In this document: positions 1 to 6,964 of the stretch, piece by piece
How the letters are laid out: the number at the start of each line of letters is the position of its first letter
How positions within the stretch are numbered: the first letter of the stretch is position 1
Assembly: GCA_017745015.1 (NCBI GenBank)
Contig: JAGIAF010000092.1
Location: 1 to 11,423 of the forward strand
Origin: Bdellovibrio sp.
Lineage (GTDB): Bacteria; Bdellovibrionota; Bdellovibrionia; Bdellovibrionales; Bdellovibrionaceae
Reading direction: 5' to 3'
Length of the DNA: 11,423 nt
Position numbers and translations under genes: made by a program
Notes under the pieces: model-generated
Database searches by the model: none
What the model was told of the DNA's origin: nothing
What the model saw: only the letters and a program-made list of their open reading frames with translations

Positions 1-55
1 AGGCAATAGCTTTCAGACAGCCAATGAATTTGTCTGCTGTTGGAGCGTTATTCAC
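1..55 (-). CDS. Possible 5' end of a minus-strand gene cut by the window edge
   Basis: A GTG at 53-55 (minus strand) opens a frame that stays open to base 1 and reads VNNAPTADKFIGCLKAIA, or MNNAPT... if GTG is the start. The codons look ordinary for this genome. There is no clear Shine-Dalgarno before it, and a TAG lies just upstream in another frame. Only 18 codons are visible, so this is a weak call. Two plus-strand frames are also open here, ending at TAG 75-77 and TAA 95-97; either could instead be the tail of a plus-strand gene. I see no terminator between this stretch and the ATP-grasp stop at 104. Confidence 0.2.
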   Translation of the reverse strand, partial: MNNAPTADKFIGCLKAIA

Positions 56-103
56 TATATGTGCCAGGAAACCATAGGTTTTATGCTGAGTTATTAAGGC
101 TGC

Positions 104-1270
104 CTACTTAAATAGAACGCAGGCAAAGCCTCCATAAGGGGTGCGCAAGTTGGTAACTTGTCCTTGATAAAGGCGGGCAACAACCAACTGTAGGCGGCCT
201 TGATAAGCGTAACAGCGCAGATCGTACTTGAAGTTCTGCGATCCCTCCGGAGTATTGAAGGGAAGCTCTGGAGCTTGTACAAATTCTTGCCCGATGGTGT
301 CTGCCTTGGGAAGTTCATCGAAAGCTTTGCGGCTGATCGAAGCACCTTTGTAGCTTTGCTTTGAACCGAAGGCGTTCTTAGGTTTAAAGAATAATTTCTT
401 ACGCAAGGCCCAGATGGTTTCAATATCTGTCGTATTTAAGTCGTAAGAGTGAGGTACAACAGTTCGTATCAACTGAATTTGTTCAGCTGTCATGCCGTGA
501 GATTCAAGGAAACCTTCTTGGCTCCATTCAATCATACGTTGCTTATCTGCTAGCAAAAGATATTCGTAAGGATTCGGTGATAAGCACACTTCGCCATTCA
601 CGAACTTTTCACGCAAGATTGTGCTGCTATCTTCGTTTAAGAAAAAATCCGTATAGCGATTGTAAATAAACTCTGGAGAGAAATCTTTAAACAGATCGCG
701 ATAGTCGACAATGCGAGAATCCCAGCCCCAAGACTTGAACAGCTCATTGTAAACCAAGAACTCAATGAAGAGTCTTTGTTCTGAAGGCTTGTCATCTGTG
801 ATAGCCACTTTGAAAGGAGAGTGCGGCTTTTTTCCCTGCAAGCTCATCTCAGTCAAAATGTCTTGGCGAGTTTCATCAAAAGAAAAATCAGAAACCGGCA
901 TTGGCAATTTGCGAGCTTTGTAAAGCTCGGTACCCAAAGCCAAGAACGAAGCGTTGGTGTTCACTTCGATGAGACGCAAGTTTTGCTGCTCATCCAAGTG
1001 AAAATCATAGCTCATCATGATGGACTTATTACCCGGATCTTTAAAGCCTTTCATTCCTGCCAGCTCTTGATAGTGCAGCTGATAGGATTTCTTTTCGCGC
1101 AAAGCGAACAATGTTGAGACAACATCTTGTGCTTGTTTCAAAACGCTTTGTGGAAGTTCAACGATGAAAGGAGAAAGAAGATTGTCAGAAATGTGCGACT
1201 CAAGGGGCTCGTTTTCAAGCCCCTTGTATGCAGACCGCAGTTGTGAAATGTACTCGGCCTTTAAGCTCAT
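104..1270 (-). CDS. ATP-grasp-like ligase, second gene of the peroxiredoxin operon
   Basis: The protein is 388 aa, starting MSLKAEYISQ. I place the start at ATG 1270, 2 bp after the peroxiredoxin stop; a longer frame exists but would run back into that gene. No signal peptide or membrane segment is seen. The C-terminal third reads like an ATP-grasp active site: FFKPKNAFGSKQSYKG (294-309) as a nucleotide-binding lysine/glycine region, then D350-L-R352, R366 and N374 in QVTNLRTPYGG. This order (DLR...R...N) matches the metal- and phosphate-binding residues of RimK and glutathione-synthetase-like enzymes. Earlier motifs are IEVNTNAS (101-108) and FIYNRYTDFF (201-210). The family normally joins a carboxylate to an amine or thiol through an acyl-phosphate; the substrate here is unknown. 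The tight spacing implies co-expression with the peroxiredoxin and translational coupling. The ATP-grasp fold is inferred from motifs; the enzyme name is not known. Confidence 0.7.
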   Translation of the reverse strand: MSLKAEYISQLRSAYKGLENEPLESHISDNLLSPFIVELPQSVLKQAQDVVSTLFALREKKSYQLHYQELAGMKGFKDPGNKSIMMSYDFHLDEQQNLRLIEVNTNASFLALGTELYKARKLPMPVSDFSFDETRQDILTEMSLQGKKPHSPFKVAITDDKPSEQRLFIEFLVYNELFKSWGWDSRIVDYRDLFKDFSPEFIYNRYTDFFLNEDSSTILREKFVNGEVCLSPNPYEYLLLADKQRMIEWSQEGFLESHGMTAEQIQLIRTVVPHSYDLNTTDIETIWALRKKLFFKPKNAFGSKQSYKGASISRKAFDELPKADTIGQEFVQAPELPFNTPEGSQNFKYDLRCYAYQGRLQLVVARLYQGQVTNLRTPYGGFACVLFK

Positions 1271-1272
1271 AG

Positions 1273-1800
1273 TTACTTCAATGGCATGATGTGAAGGTCG
1301 CCTTGCTTCCAACCCGCGGCGCAAAGTTCGCCGGATTGACAGCCCTGAAGGACGCGCAGAATTTCCTTCGCGTCACGACCGACAGAAGTGTTGTGAATAC
1401 CCATGTACTGAACTTTTTGCTCTGGATCGATAATGAATGTGCCGCGAGTTGCAATGCCGCGATCTTCAAACAAAACACCGTAATCGCGAGACAAACGTTT
1501 TGTTAAGTCTGCAATCAAGGGGTAACCCAAGTTGCCAAGATCGTCGCGCAACCAACGCTTATGAGAGTGAACAGAGTCTACGCTGCAGCCAATCACTGTT
1601 GCGCCTGCGTTATGGAAAGCCGCTAAGTGTTCGCGGAATTGAGTTAACTCAGTTGGGCACACAAATGTGAAATCCAAAGGATAGAAGAATAAGATAACCC
1701 ATTTGCCTTTGTAATCTGCGAGGGAAATATCCTTAACTTCACCACCATCGAAAACTGCTTGTGCAGTGAATTGAGGAGCTGGTTGATTTATCATAGGCAT
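1273..1800 (-). CDS. 2-Cys peroxiredoxin (AhpC/Prx1 type)
   Basis: The protein is 175 aa and reduces hydrogen peroxide and alkyl hydroperoxides, using thioredoxin- or AhpF-like reductants. The peroxidatic site is clear: FYPLDFTFVCPTE with T45 and C48, plus R119 in TRGTFIID, which together form the usual Thr/Cys/Arg site. The resolving cysteine is C160 in LCAAGWKQGD, the Prx1-type C-terminal position, so it should work as a typical 2-Cys dimer. An extra C154 lies just before it. The tail after C160 is short (GWKQGDLHIMPLK), with no YF-type extension of the kind linked to overoxidation sensitivity. The start is ATG 1800, preceded by a GGAAGGAAAG Shine-Dalgarno (about 1803-1813); an upstream extension to 2046 would run through the divergent exonuclease gene. 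It is the first gene of an operon with the ATP-grasp-like gene. A neighbouring DNA-repair gene diverges, which may reflect a shared oxidative-stress context. Confidence 0.95.
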   Translation of the reverse strand: MPMINQPAPQFTAQAVFDGGEVKDISLADYKGKWVILFFYPLDFTFVCPTELTQFREHLAAFHNAGATVIGCSVDSVHSHKRWLRDDLGNLGYPLIADLTKRLSRDYGVLFEDRGIATRGTFIIDPEQKVQYMGIHNTSVGRDAKEILRVLQGCQSGELCAAGWKQGDLHIMPLK

Positions 1801-1841
1801 GGACTTTCCTTCCGTAAAAATGCTAGAACCCTGAGGTATTA

Positions 1842-1869
1842 TTGATAGCTGTTTAGGTGCGAAAGACAA
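1842..1869 (-). promoter_or_regulatory. Candidate promoter for the peroxiredoxin operon
   Basis: In the 78-bp divergent gap, the minus strand has TTGTCT (1864-1869), a 16-bp spacer and TATCAA (1842-1847). Each box matches the sigma-70 consensus at about 4 of 6 positions. It would give a leader of roughly 35 nt with the good Shine-Dalgarno near 1808. It overlaps the Shine-Dalgarno of the divergent exonuclease gene (AAGGAG, 1868-1873). The match is modest and the call is tentative. Confidence 0.3.
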
Positions 1870-1878
1870 GGAGAAACT

Positions 1879-2649
1879 GTGAAAATCATCTCTTGGAATG
1901 TGAACGGAATTAGAGCCTGCCACAAAAAGGGCCTTGTCGATTTCGTCAAAACAGAAAACCCAGATATCTTTTGTGTACAAGAAACAAAAGCTCACATTGA
2001 TCAAGTGGAATTGGAAGCGCGTCAGCTTCATCGTCCTCATGCTCACTGGTCCTCGGCAGTGCGCAAAGGGTATTCAGGGGTGGCAACTTTCTTACTCAAT
2101 GAGCCCCTCTCAGTAAAACACGGTTGGGGAGTTCAAGAGTACGATTCAGAAGGTCGCATCGTTATCACCGAGCATCCGCACTTTGATCTTTACAACATCT
2201 ATTTTCCAAACGGTGGTTCGGGTGATGAGCGCCACAACTTCAAACAGAAGTTTTTAAAAGATTTGAATGCACACTTGAAAGAAAAGTTGGCGACAGGTCG
2301 CGAGATTATCGTGGTGGGAGATTACAACGTGGCTCACGATAATATCGATGTGTTTGATCCAATTCGCCTATCCAAAGTCAGCGGCTTCTTTCCGGAAGAG
2401 CGCGCTTGGTTTGATTCTTTCTTGGACTTGGGCTTTATCGATACCTTCCGTTATTTCAAGCCGAATGAGGCGAATCGTTACACGTGGTGGTCTTATCAAG
2501 AACTTGCGCGTCCGAAAAATAACGGTTGGAGAATTGACTACATTTGTATCTCAAAAGGTCTTGAGAAATATCTGGTTTCTGCTGACATTCTCGATCAAGT
2601 TGAAGGGTCAGATCACTGCCCAGTGGTTGCGACGCTGGATTTTAAGTAA
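1879..2649 (+). CDS. xth: Exodeoxyribonuclease III / AP endonuclease
   Basis: The protein is 256 aa, the usual length for the ExoIII/ExoA group of the EEP nuclease family. It cleaves DNA 5' to abasic sites and removes blocked 3' ends in base-excision repair, in the cytoplasm and with Mg2+. Catalytic motifs are all present: WNVNGIR (6-12; N7), QETKA with metal-binding E35, GDYNVAHDNID with D148 and N150, RIDY with D220, and GSDHCPV with D245-H246. The start is GTG at 1879, supported by AAGGAG at 1868-1873 with 5-nt spacing and by the family's N-terminus (MKIISWNVNGIR). It diverges from the peroxiredoxin operon and is followed 12 bp later by fxsA, so the two are probably one transcript. No defect is seen. 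The choice between the names xth and exoA cannot be settled from sequence alone. Confidence 0.95.
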   Translation: MKIISWNVNGIRACHKKGLVDFVKTENPDIFCVQETKAHIDQVELEARQLHRPHAHWSSAVRKGYSGVATFLLNEPLSVKHGWGVQEYDSEGRIVITEHPHFDLYNIYFPNGGSGDERHNFKQKFLKDLNAHLKEKLATGREIIVVGDYNVAHDNIDVFDPIRLSKVSGFFPEERAWFDSFLDLGFIDTFRYFKPNEANRYTWWSYQELARPKNNGWRIDYICISKGLEKYLVSADILDQVEGSDHCPVVATLDFK

Positions 2650-2661
2650 AGGACGCGTGTC

Positions 2662-3252
2662 ATGATTGCGATTCCATTTCCATTTATCATCGCTGAGATT
2701 TTGATTTTCTTTACCATTTCTTCACGCGTAGGTTTTTTAAACACACTCGCAATTTACTTCGTGCCGTGTTTGTTGGGATTCCTCATCGTCAGCACTGTAG
2801 GTCGTATGGCAATTATGACTTTGCAAAGCACAGTGATGCGTGGGCAGCTTCCCGCAAATAAACTTTTGCACTCGGGCGCGATTTTCATTTCAGGCCTATG
2901 CTTCTTGGTTCCATCGTTCTTCACACGCATCATCGGTATTGTTCTGCTTTTGCCAGGTCTTCGTCACTTGGCAGTGTGGAGATTTAAACTCTACATGGCA
3001 AAGAAAATGGCCAGCGGTTCTGCAAGAGTTTTCAATTTTGGAGCAGGCCCGTTTGGCGGCTTCGGTGGATTTGGGGGTGCTGGCGGCGGTGCTGGTCCTG
3101 GTGGATTCCAGTACTACGAATTCCGTAATGACGGTTCAGGCTTTCGCGAAATGAATCCAGAAGAGCCTCGGGAACGTGAACTCAAAGATGTCGAAGTTCT
3201 TGACGTAACCCCTCTGGAAATCACTCACGAACAGAAGAAAAAAGACGAATAG
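2662..3252 (+). CDS. fxsA: FxsA family inner-membrane protein with Gly-rich tail
   Basis: The protein is 196 aa. The N-terminal 110 residues match the FxsA family: membrane segments at about 2-20, 26-46 and 72-99, with the family-like 'FLLVPSFFTRIIGIVLLLPGLR' region (about 81-101, paraphrased) and a basic segment (WRFKLYMAKK) after it. In E. coli FxsA overproduction relieves F-plasmid exclusion of phage T7; its normal role is unclear. The C-terminal half is cytoplasmic by inference. It starts with a glycine/phenylalanine-rich stretch (127-149, repeated GGFGG units) and ends in a highly charged tail (Glu/Arg/Lys). The start ATG 2662 has AAAGGA at 2648-2653, overlapping the exonuclease stop, so translation is likely coupled. 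Confidence 0.88.
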   Translation: MIAIPFPFIIAEILIFFTISSRVGFLNTLAIYFVPCLLGFLIVSTVGRMAIMTLQSTVMRGQLPANKLLHSGAIFISGLCFLVPSFFTRIIGIVLLLPGLRHLAVWRFKLYMAKKMASGSARVFNFGAGPFGGFGGFGGAGGGAGPGGFQYYEFRNDGSGFREMNPEEPRERELKDVEVLDVTPLEITHEQKKKDE

Positions 3253-3271
3253 ATTCGTCTCAATATTTTTT
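3243..3271 (+). terminator. Hairpin terminator overlapping the fxsA stop codon
   Basis: AGACGAAT (3243-3250) and ATTCGTCT (3253-3260) are perfect inverted repeats around the TAG stop (3250-3252). A realistic fold is a 6-bp stem AGACGA/TCGTCT with a 6-nt loop. Five bases later comes a run of six T (3266-3271). The gap before the T-run makes it weaker than a textbook terminator, but the position at the end of the xth-fxsA unit fits. Confidence 0.5.
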
Positions 3272-3282
3272 CTGTGAAATTT

Positions 3283-3344
3283 ATGCCCGTTGACCAACGA
3301 GCAACGGGGAAATCCACAGCCGCCTAAGGAAATAAGGTGGGCAT
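3283..3344 (+). other. Structured 5'-leader element upstream of the repeat protein gene
   Basis: Three pairings can be drawn in the 123-bp spacer. CCCGTTG (3286-3292) pairs with CAACGGG (3302-3308) across a 9-nt loop. CCGCCT (3320-3325) pairs with AGGTGG (3335-3340), with one G-U. ATGCCC (3283-3288) pairs perfectly with GGGCAT (3339-3344), closing the whole element but competing for bases with both inner stems. There is no T-run, so it is not a simple terminator. I do not recognise a known riboswitch class. It could be a regulatory leader, a protein-binding site or chance. Confidence 0.35.
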
Positions 3345-3375
3345 CCTTTGGTTTTCTGATATCTAACCCAATATT

Positions 3376-4749
3376 ATGAAAACAATTAGATTGCTGGTTT
3401 CCGCCCTGGTTTTATTGACGTGTAACATCCATGCTCATGCCGATGACGGCGTGATTTCAGACCTTCCGGGTTTTGAAACAGACGGGGGATCTGCCCCCTC
3501 GCAACCAAATCAGCCCCAGACTCCCGTAGATCCACCGGTGCCCGCAGCAGTCAGTCCAGGTTCTGTGACGGTCCCGGCAGTCTCTCGTAAAGCCGGCGGT
3601 ACTTCTTACCTTGTTAAACTGGATTCACCTCGCTCTTTGAAGCGTCTTGAGGTGCGTATCATATCCGGCCAAGTAAAAATCTATGAGGCCTACTTAATCA
3701 CGACTCAAGGTCGTCAGATTTCGGTTCGTTATTTCAATAACACGGACGTTTTGAATGAGGGCAGTCGTTATGGCTCTGAAAGTCTTAACCAAAATGATCG
3801 TGTTGTTTCCATGATCTTTATGATGGAAGCCTTTGGTGGCTCTTCGTCGATCAATATCGCCGCTATCGCAGAGAATGGTTTGCCCTATTTAACGTTGGAT
3901 GGAGTAACGCCGCCAAATATGCCGGCTCCGCCCGCTTCCACTCCTCCGCCGCCGGTGTCCGTGGGGGGAAAAGAGGGAACTCGTGTCATCGATACCAGTG
4001 GCCGTCGGGGGAATGTCTTGAGAGTGTTGAGCAATAGCAAAGCCATCATCGAGTTTGATGATTATGCCGGTGAGTACGCTCGTAACATCTCTGAGCTGGG
4101 TATTGCAGTTCGCTGTGTGAAAGACATTTGCAAGGGCAGTCGTGCGCTGGATGCCAATGGCTCTTGGGGTGAAGTCCAAGAGATTTTCAATAATGGCGTA
4201 GCTGTTTTGGAGTTCGATCAGTATTCGGGCTATTATGTTCGCAAAGTGAATGATCTTGGGCTTGGCGTGAAATGTATTAAGGGTTTTTGTGTCAATAATC
4301 GCGTTATTGATGGCAACGAAAGTTGGGGCGAAATTCTAGAGGTTTTCACGAATGGCATGGTTCGCATCGAGTTCGATAATTATTCCGGCGAATATCTTCG
4401 TAATATTTCAAACCTTGGATTGTCAGTTCGCTGTCTGCAAGATGTCTGCGTAAAATCTCGTGCTATTGATGCCAATGGCAGCTACGGTGACATTCTGGAA
4501 GTTTATAGCAATGGAAAAGTCCGTATGGAGTTTGATGCCTATTCAGGTGAGTATATCCGAGCAACTCGCAACATTGGTTTGGGGCTACGTTGTGTAAATG
4601 GTCTCTGCGCGAAGGATCGTATTGTTGATTCAAATAATACTGCAGGCGAGATAGTAGAGATCTTCAGTAACGGTATGACAGTTGTTGAGTACGATCAATA
4701 CTCGGGAACTTACGTTCGCCAAGTGGGTACTTTGAGAAAGAGAAAGTAA
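3376..4749 (+). CDS. Exported beta-sandwich protein with five 53-residue repeats
   Basis: The protein is 457 aa. Residues 1-22 form a Sec signal peptide (MKTIRLLVSALVLL..., likely cut near HAHA-DDG). Residues 38-62 are a Pro-rich linker. Residues 68-175 look like an all-beta domain, resembling the 'beta-sandwich' proteins annotated in Bdellovibrio. A second Pro-rich linker spans 178-195. Five tandem units then start at R203, R256, R309, R362 and R415, an exact 53-residue period; the last is cut at 43 residues. Each unit has the pattern R-x-[IVL]-D...G-[DEN]-[IV]...NG...[IV]-E-[FY]-D-x-Y-[AS]-G-x-Y-x-R. Units 1-4 end in a C-x4-C pair (C247/C252, C300/C305, C353/C358, C406/C411). The protein probably sits in the periplasm or at the surface, binding ligand or wall. 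No Shine-Dalgarno precedes ATG 3376, although the signal peptide makes this start convincing. Function is unknown. Confidence 0.85.
   Translation: MKTIRLLVSALVLLTCNIHAHADDGVISDLPGFETDGGSAPSQPNQPQTPVDPPVPAAVSPGSVTVPAVSRKAGGTSYLVKLDSPRSLKRLEVRIISGQVKIYEAYLITTQGRQISVRYFNNTDVLNEGSRYGSESLNQNDRVVSMIFMMEAFGGSSSINIAAIAENGLPYLTLDGVTPPNMPAPPASTPPPPVSVGGKEGTRVIDTSGRRGNVLRVLSNSKAIIEFDDYAGEYARNISELGIAVRCVKDICKGSRALDANGSWGEVQEIFNNGVAVLEFDQYSGYYVRKVNDLGLGVKCIKGFCVNNRVIDGNESWGEILEVFTNGMVRIEFDNYSGEYLRNISNLGLSVRCLQDVCVKSRAIDANGSYGDILEVYSNGKVRMEFDAYSGEYIRATRNIGLGLRCVNGLCAKDRIVDSNNTAGEIVEIFSNGMTVVEYDQYSGTYVRQVGTLRKRK
3982..4746 (+). repeat. Five tandem 159-bp coding repeats (53 aa each)
   Basis: Repeat units begin at 3982, 4141, 4300, 4459 and 4618, exactly 159 bp apart with no indels; the last is shortened to 129 bp. 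The DNA has diverged while the protein pattern is kept, which points to old duplications held by selection rather than recent slippage. The short beta strands with glycine turns suggest an SH3-like or beta-propeller-like fold, as an inference. Confidence 0.9.
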
Positions 4750-4772
4750 AAGTAAATCTGAAGTTCAAAAAC

Positions 4773-4803
4773 AAAAAAGGCTGATCGATGATCAGCCTTT
4801 TTT
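4773..4803 (+). terminator. Bidirectional intrinsic terminator
   Basis: GGCTGATC (4779-4786) and GATCAGCC (4790-4797) form a perfect 8-bp stem with a 3-nt loop, extended by A6 (4773-4778) and T6 (4798-4803). The A and T runs let it work in both directions. It ends the repeat-protein transcript on the plus strand and can also stop the transpeptidase transcript coming from the minus strand. Confidence 0.92.
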
Positions 4804-4818
4804 ATTCGGTGCATCCCC

Positions 4819-4839
4819 AAAAGGTACGCCGTACCTTTT
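4819..4839 (-). terminator. Second hairpin just after the transpeptidase stop
   Basis: AAAAGGTAC (4819-4827) and GTACCTTTT (4831-4839) form a perfect 9-bp stem with a 3-nt loop, 4 bp beyond the transpeptidase stop codon on the minus strand. The U-run is only four bases, so it is weak alone. It stands ahead of the 4773-4803 terminator for minus-strand transcription, giving two hairpins in series; it may protect the 3' end. Confidence 0.55.
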
Positions 4840-4843
4840 CCTT

Positions 4844-6139
4844 TTAGTTATCCAGAGAAGTTACGGTGCGCTTTTGATTTTGATGTTGCGCTGCTAGTAC
4901 CGGGCCGAAGTATTTTCTAAACATGCTTTGGCCAAGGTGAGCGGACTTTACTGTCCAGAATTTCTTGTTCACTGTGATTGCGGCTACCGCGATCTTTCTG
5001 TTTTCCTCAAGAGCGTAACCTACGAACCAGTCAACGCGGCCTTTAGGGTTGTCACCCGTCAAGTGACCTGTCTTACCGCCCATTTCGATTTCGCGGAATT
5101 TGCGGTCTTTAGTGATCGGACGGAAAGAGCGGCGAGAAGTACCAGCGATAACTGTTTGTTCCATCAACTCACGAACTTTAACAGCTGACTCTTTTGACAT
5201 CGTCAGGCCTTTGTTCATCGTGTGACCTTGGTAAACGGCTTTGCCTGTTTCATCTTGCAGAGAGTTTACTAGGTAAGGAACAACGACTTTGCCGTCGTTT
5301 GCCACAGAAGCTGCGATCATCGCACCTTGAACTGGGCTCATGCGGTTGGTTTTGTTGTAACCAGAAGCCGCTTCAGCCATTTCAAAGCCTTTGCCTGGTG
5401 GAATGTAGGCCACACCCATATCAACCGGGAAGTCCGCGGGGATCTCTTGGTTGAACATGTAGCGATTAGAGTATTCATTCAAGTCTTCGGGGTGAAGATT
5501 CTCAATCGACAAGCGACCAAACGCTGTATTGATAGAGCGTGCGAAAGCGTCTTTCAAAGAGATCACGTTCGTCCAACGAGTCACTCGGTCAGACAATACG
5601 TTCTTCTTATAGAGAGTGTAAGCGCCACCATTGTAGTGGATCTTGTGCTCAGGGTTCACGCCAGCTTTATCAACCGCTGCTGTTGCTGTCACAACTTTGA
5701 AAACGGAAGCTGCCGGGAAAGTCGCTTGCAAGTTTAAGTTGCTGCCCTCTGGATTGTCGCGCTGGAAGCTCGACATTGCCAAAACCTCACCCGTAGTGGC
5801 GTCGATCATGAAGATCGCGCCGTAGTCAGGCTTGTAAGACTTCAAAAGGCGGTCGGCCTCTGCTTGAAGATTGGAATCAATCGTGTAGTTCACAGACAAA
5901 GTTTTGTCTTGGCCTTCCCACTGCATTGGAAGCTTTGTAGGGAGTTGATTGTTGCGAACTTTGTCGCTCAACGCTTTGGCAATAACGGAACGTTGTTCGA
6001 TTTGAGATTGCAGTTGCTTTTGTTCAGAGGATTCTGGAGTGCTCGAAGCTGTAAAGCCCATAAGCGAATAAAGAGCAATTCCACAAACGCCTGAAAATAC
6101 GAATAGTTTTAAGAAGTTAGGTTTTCTTTTTGCGTGCAT
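4844..6139 (-). CDS. Penicillin-binding transpeptidase (class B-like, short)
   Basis: The protein is 431 aa. Residues 10-29 are a single membrane anchor after a basic start (MHAKRKPNF), followed by a Ser/Gln-rich linker, so the catalytic part faces the periplasm. The transpeptidase motifs are in order and intact: SVFK at 145-148 (nucleophile S145), SIN at 202-204, and KTGH at 356-359. It should cross-link peptidoglycan stem peptides and be acylated by beta-lactams. There is no glycosyltransferase domain and only about 75 residues between anchor and catalytic domain, much shorter than PBP2 or PBP3/FtsI, so it lacks their long N-terminal pedestal. The family can also include penicillin-sensing proteins of BlaR type, but no such partner is nearby. 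The start ATG 6139 has no good Shine-Dalgarno (see the candidate promoter at 6146-6175). It diverges from the TetR gene. Confidence 0.9.
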   Translation of the reverse strand: MHAKRKPNFLKLFVFSGVCGIALYSLMGFTASSTPESSEQKQLQSQIEQRSVIAKALSDKVRNNQLPTKLPMQWEGQDKTLSVNYTIDSNLQAEADRLLKSYKPDYGAIFMIDATTGEVLAMSSFQRDNPEGSNLNLQATFPAASVFKVVTATAAVDKAGVNPEHKIHYNGGAYTLYKKNVLSDRVTRWTNVISLKDAFARSINTAFGRLSIENLHPEDLNEYSNRYMFNQEIPADFPVDMGVAYIPPGKGFEMAEAASGYNKTNRMSPVQGAMIAASVANDGKVVVPYLVNSLQDETGKAVYQGHTMNKGLTMSKESAVKVRELMEQTVIAGTSRRSFRPITKDRKFREIEMGGKTGHLTGDNPKGRVDWFVGYALEENRKIAVAAITVNKKFWTVKSAHLGQSMFRKYFGPVLAAQHQNQKRTVTSLDN

Positions 6140-6145
6140 TCTTTA

Positions 6146-6175
6146 ATCGTAGCATCAAATTTTCGGCAGTTTCAA
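6146..6175 (-). promoter_or_regulatory. Candidate promoter of the transpeptidase gene (possibly leaderless)
   Basis: The minus strand has TTGAAA (6170-6175), an 18-bp spacer and TACGAT (6146-6151). Only 6 nt separate the -10 box from ATG 6139, so the predicted transcript would begin at or beside the A of ATG. This agrees with the poor Shine-Dalgarno. The -10 box is a 4/6 match. Confidence 0.35.
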
Positions 6176-6301
6176 GGCGATTCTCAGAAGGATGCACCGA
6201 AAATGGCCTCTAGTAGCGCATTTGCCGTCTGTCTCAGAGTGAATTATCAATAGCGGTTCCTGCGTGACACTCGGGCAGATATGGACTAAAGACTTAATAC
6301 C

Positions 6302-6910
6302 ATGAAGACTAAAGAACGCATTTTGCTTACCTCCATTGATCTCTTTAATCGCAGCGGTGTTGTCGCGGTGACTACCAACCACATCGCTAAGGCCATGGAT
6401 ATCAGTCCTGGAAACTTGTATTTCCACTACGACAACAAGGAAGAGATCCTGGTTGAGCTCTTCAAACGCATGGCAAAAGAGACCTACGATGTGTGGCGCC
6501 CTCGTCGCGTTAAGAAAGTCACTCCTCAAGACTTCATCAATGACAACTTTGATCTTTACTGGCGTTATCGCTTCTTCCATCGCGAAATGTATGCTCTTCG
6601 TCGCAAAGACAAGGAGTTGGCGCAAATGTGGAGATCCCACATCCAGAAGATGATGAAGTTGATGGTGATCTTGTACCGTCAATGGGTGCGCGAAGGTAAA
6701 ATGATCAAGATCGAAGACGTCAACGAAATGCAATACGTAGCGGAATCACTCTTGGCGATGTCGACAACGTTCTTGCAGTTCTTCGAGTCTGCGGAAAAAC
6801 AACCAGGTCGTCGCACGATCGAGCGTGGCAAGCGCCACGTAACTCGTCTTTTGTTCCCGTACACAGCTGGCGAAACAAAGAGCGAGTTTGAAAAAATTCT
6901 CAAGGCCTAG
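6302..6910 (+). CDS. TetR/AcrR family transcriptional regulator
   Basis: The protein is 202 aa, the normal TetR length. Residues 4-50 are the DNA-binding domain, with the helix-turn-helix at about 23-43 (VTTNHIAKAMDISPGNLYFH) and the family's NLYFHYDNKEEIL signature. The all-helical C-terminal part (about 70-195) is the ligand/dimer domain. Its WRYRFFHREMYAL and QMWRSHIQKMM region resembles the 'bacterial transcriptional repressor' C-terminal family often found in TetR proteins of this size, as far as I can tell by eye. The ligand is unknown. It diverges from the transpeptidase gene across 162 bp, the usual layout for a TetR protein that controls its own and its neighbour's promoter, but I found no clear palindrome there. 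No Shine-Dalgarno stands before ATG 6302; no upstream in-frame start is better. Confidence 0.9.
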   Translation: MKTKERILLTSIDLFNRSGVVAVTTNHIAKAMDISPGNLYFHYDNKEEILVELFKRMAKETYDVWRPRRVKKVTPQDFINDNFDLYWRYRFFHREMYALRRKDKELAQMWRSHIQKMMKLMVILYRQWVREGKMIKIEDVNEMQYVAESLLAMSTTFLQFFESAEKQPGRRTIERGKRHVTRLLFPYTAGETKSEFEKILKA

Positions 6911-6920
6911 CCGATTTTGT

Positions 6921-6964
6921 CACCTCTAAGGTCTTTTAATTCGATCTGAGGTGGCAAAGACCTT
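6921..6964 (+). other. Interleaved inverted repeats (pseudoknot or switch geometry)
   Basis: CACCTC (6921-6926) pairs with GAGGTG (6948-6953). AAGGTCTTT (6928-6936) pairs perfectly with AAAGACCTT (6956-6964). The order is 1-2-1'-2', so the two stems cross: they either form an H-type pseudoknot (loops of 1, 11 and 2 nt) or exclude each other. No T-run follows. As DNA, the second repeat runs into the sigma-54-like promoter at 6952-6968. Role unproven. Confidence 0.5.

Noticed and set aside
1801..2046. N-terminal extension of the peroxiredoxin
   Set aside because: It would cross the exonuclease gene, and the residues match no peroxiredoxin. ATG 1800 has a good Shine-Dalgarno.
6155..6733. 192-codon open frame on the minus strand, antisense to the TetR gene
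   Set aside because: It overlaps a clear TetR gene in full, its protein is rich in His and Phe without any domain, and it has no Shine-Dalgarno. It is a by-product of the TetR codons.
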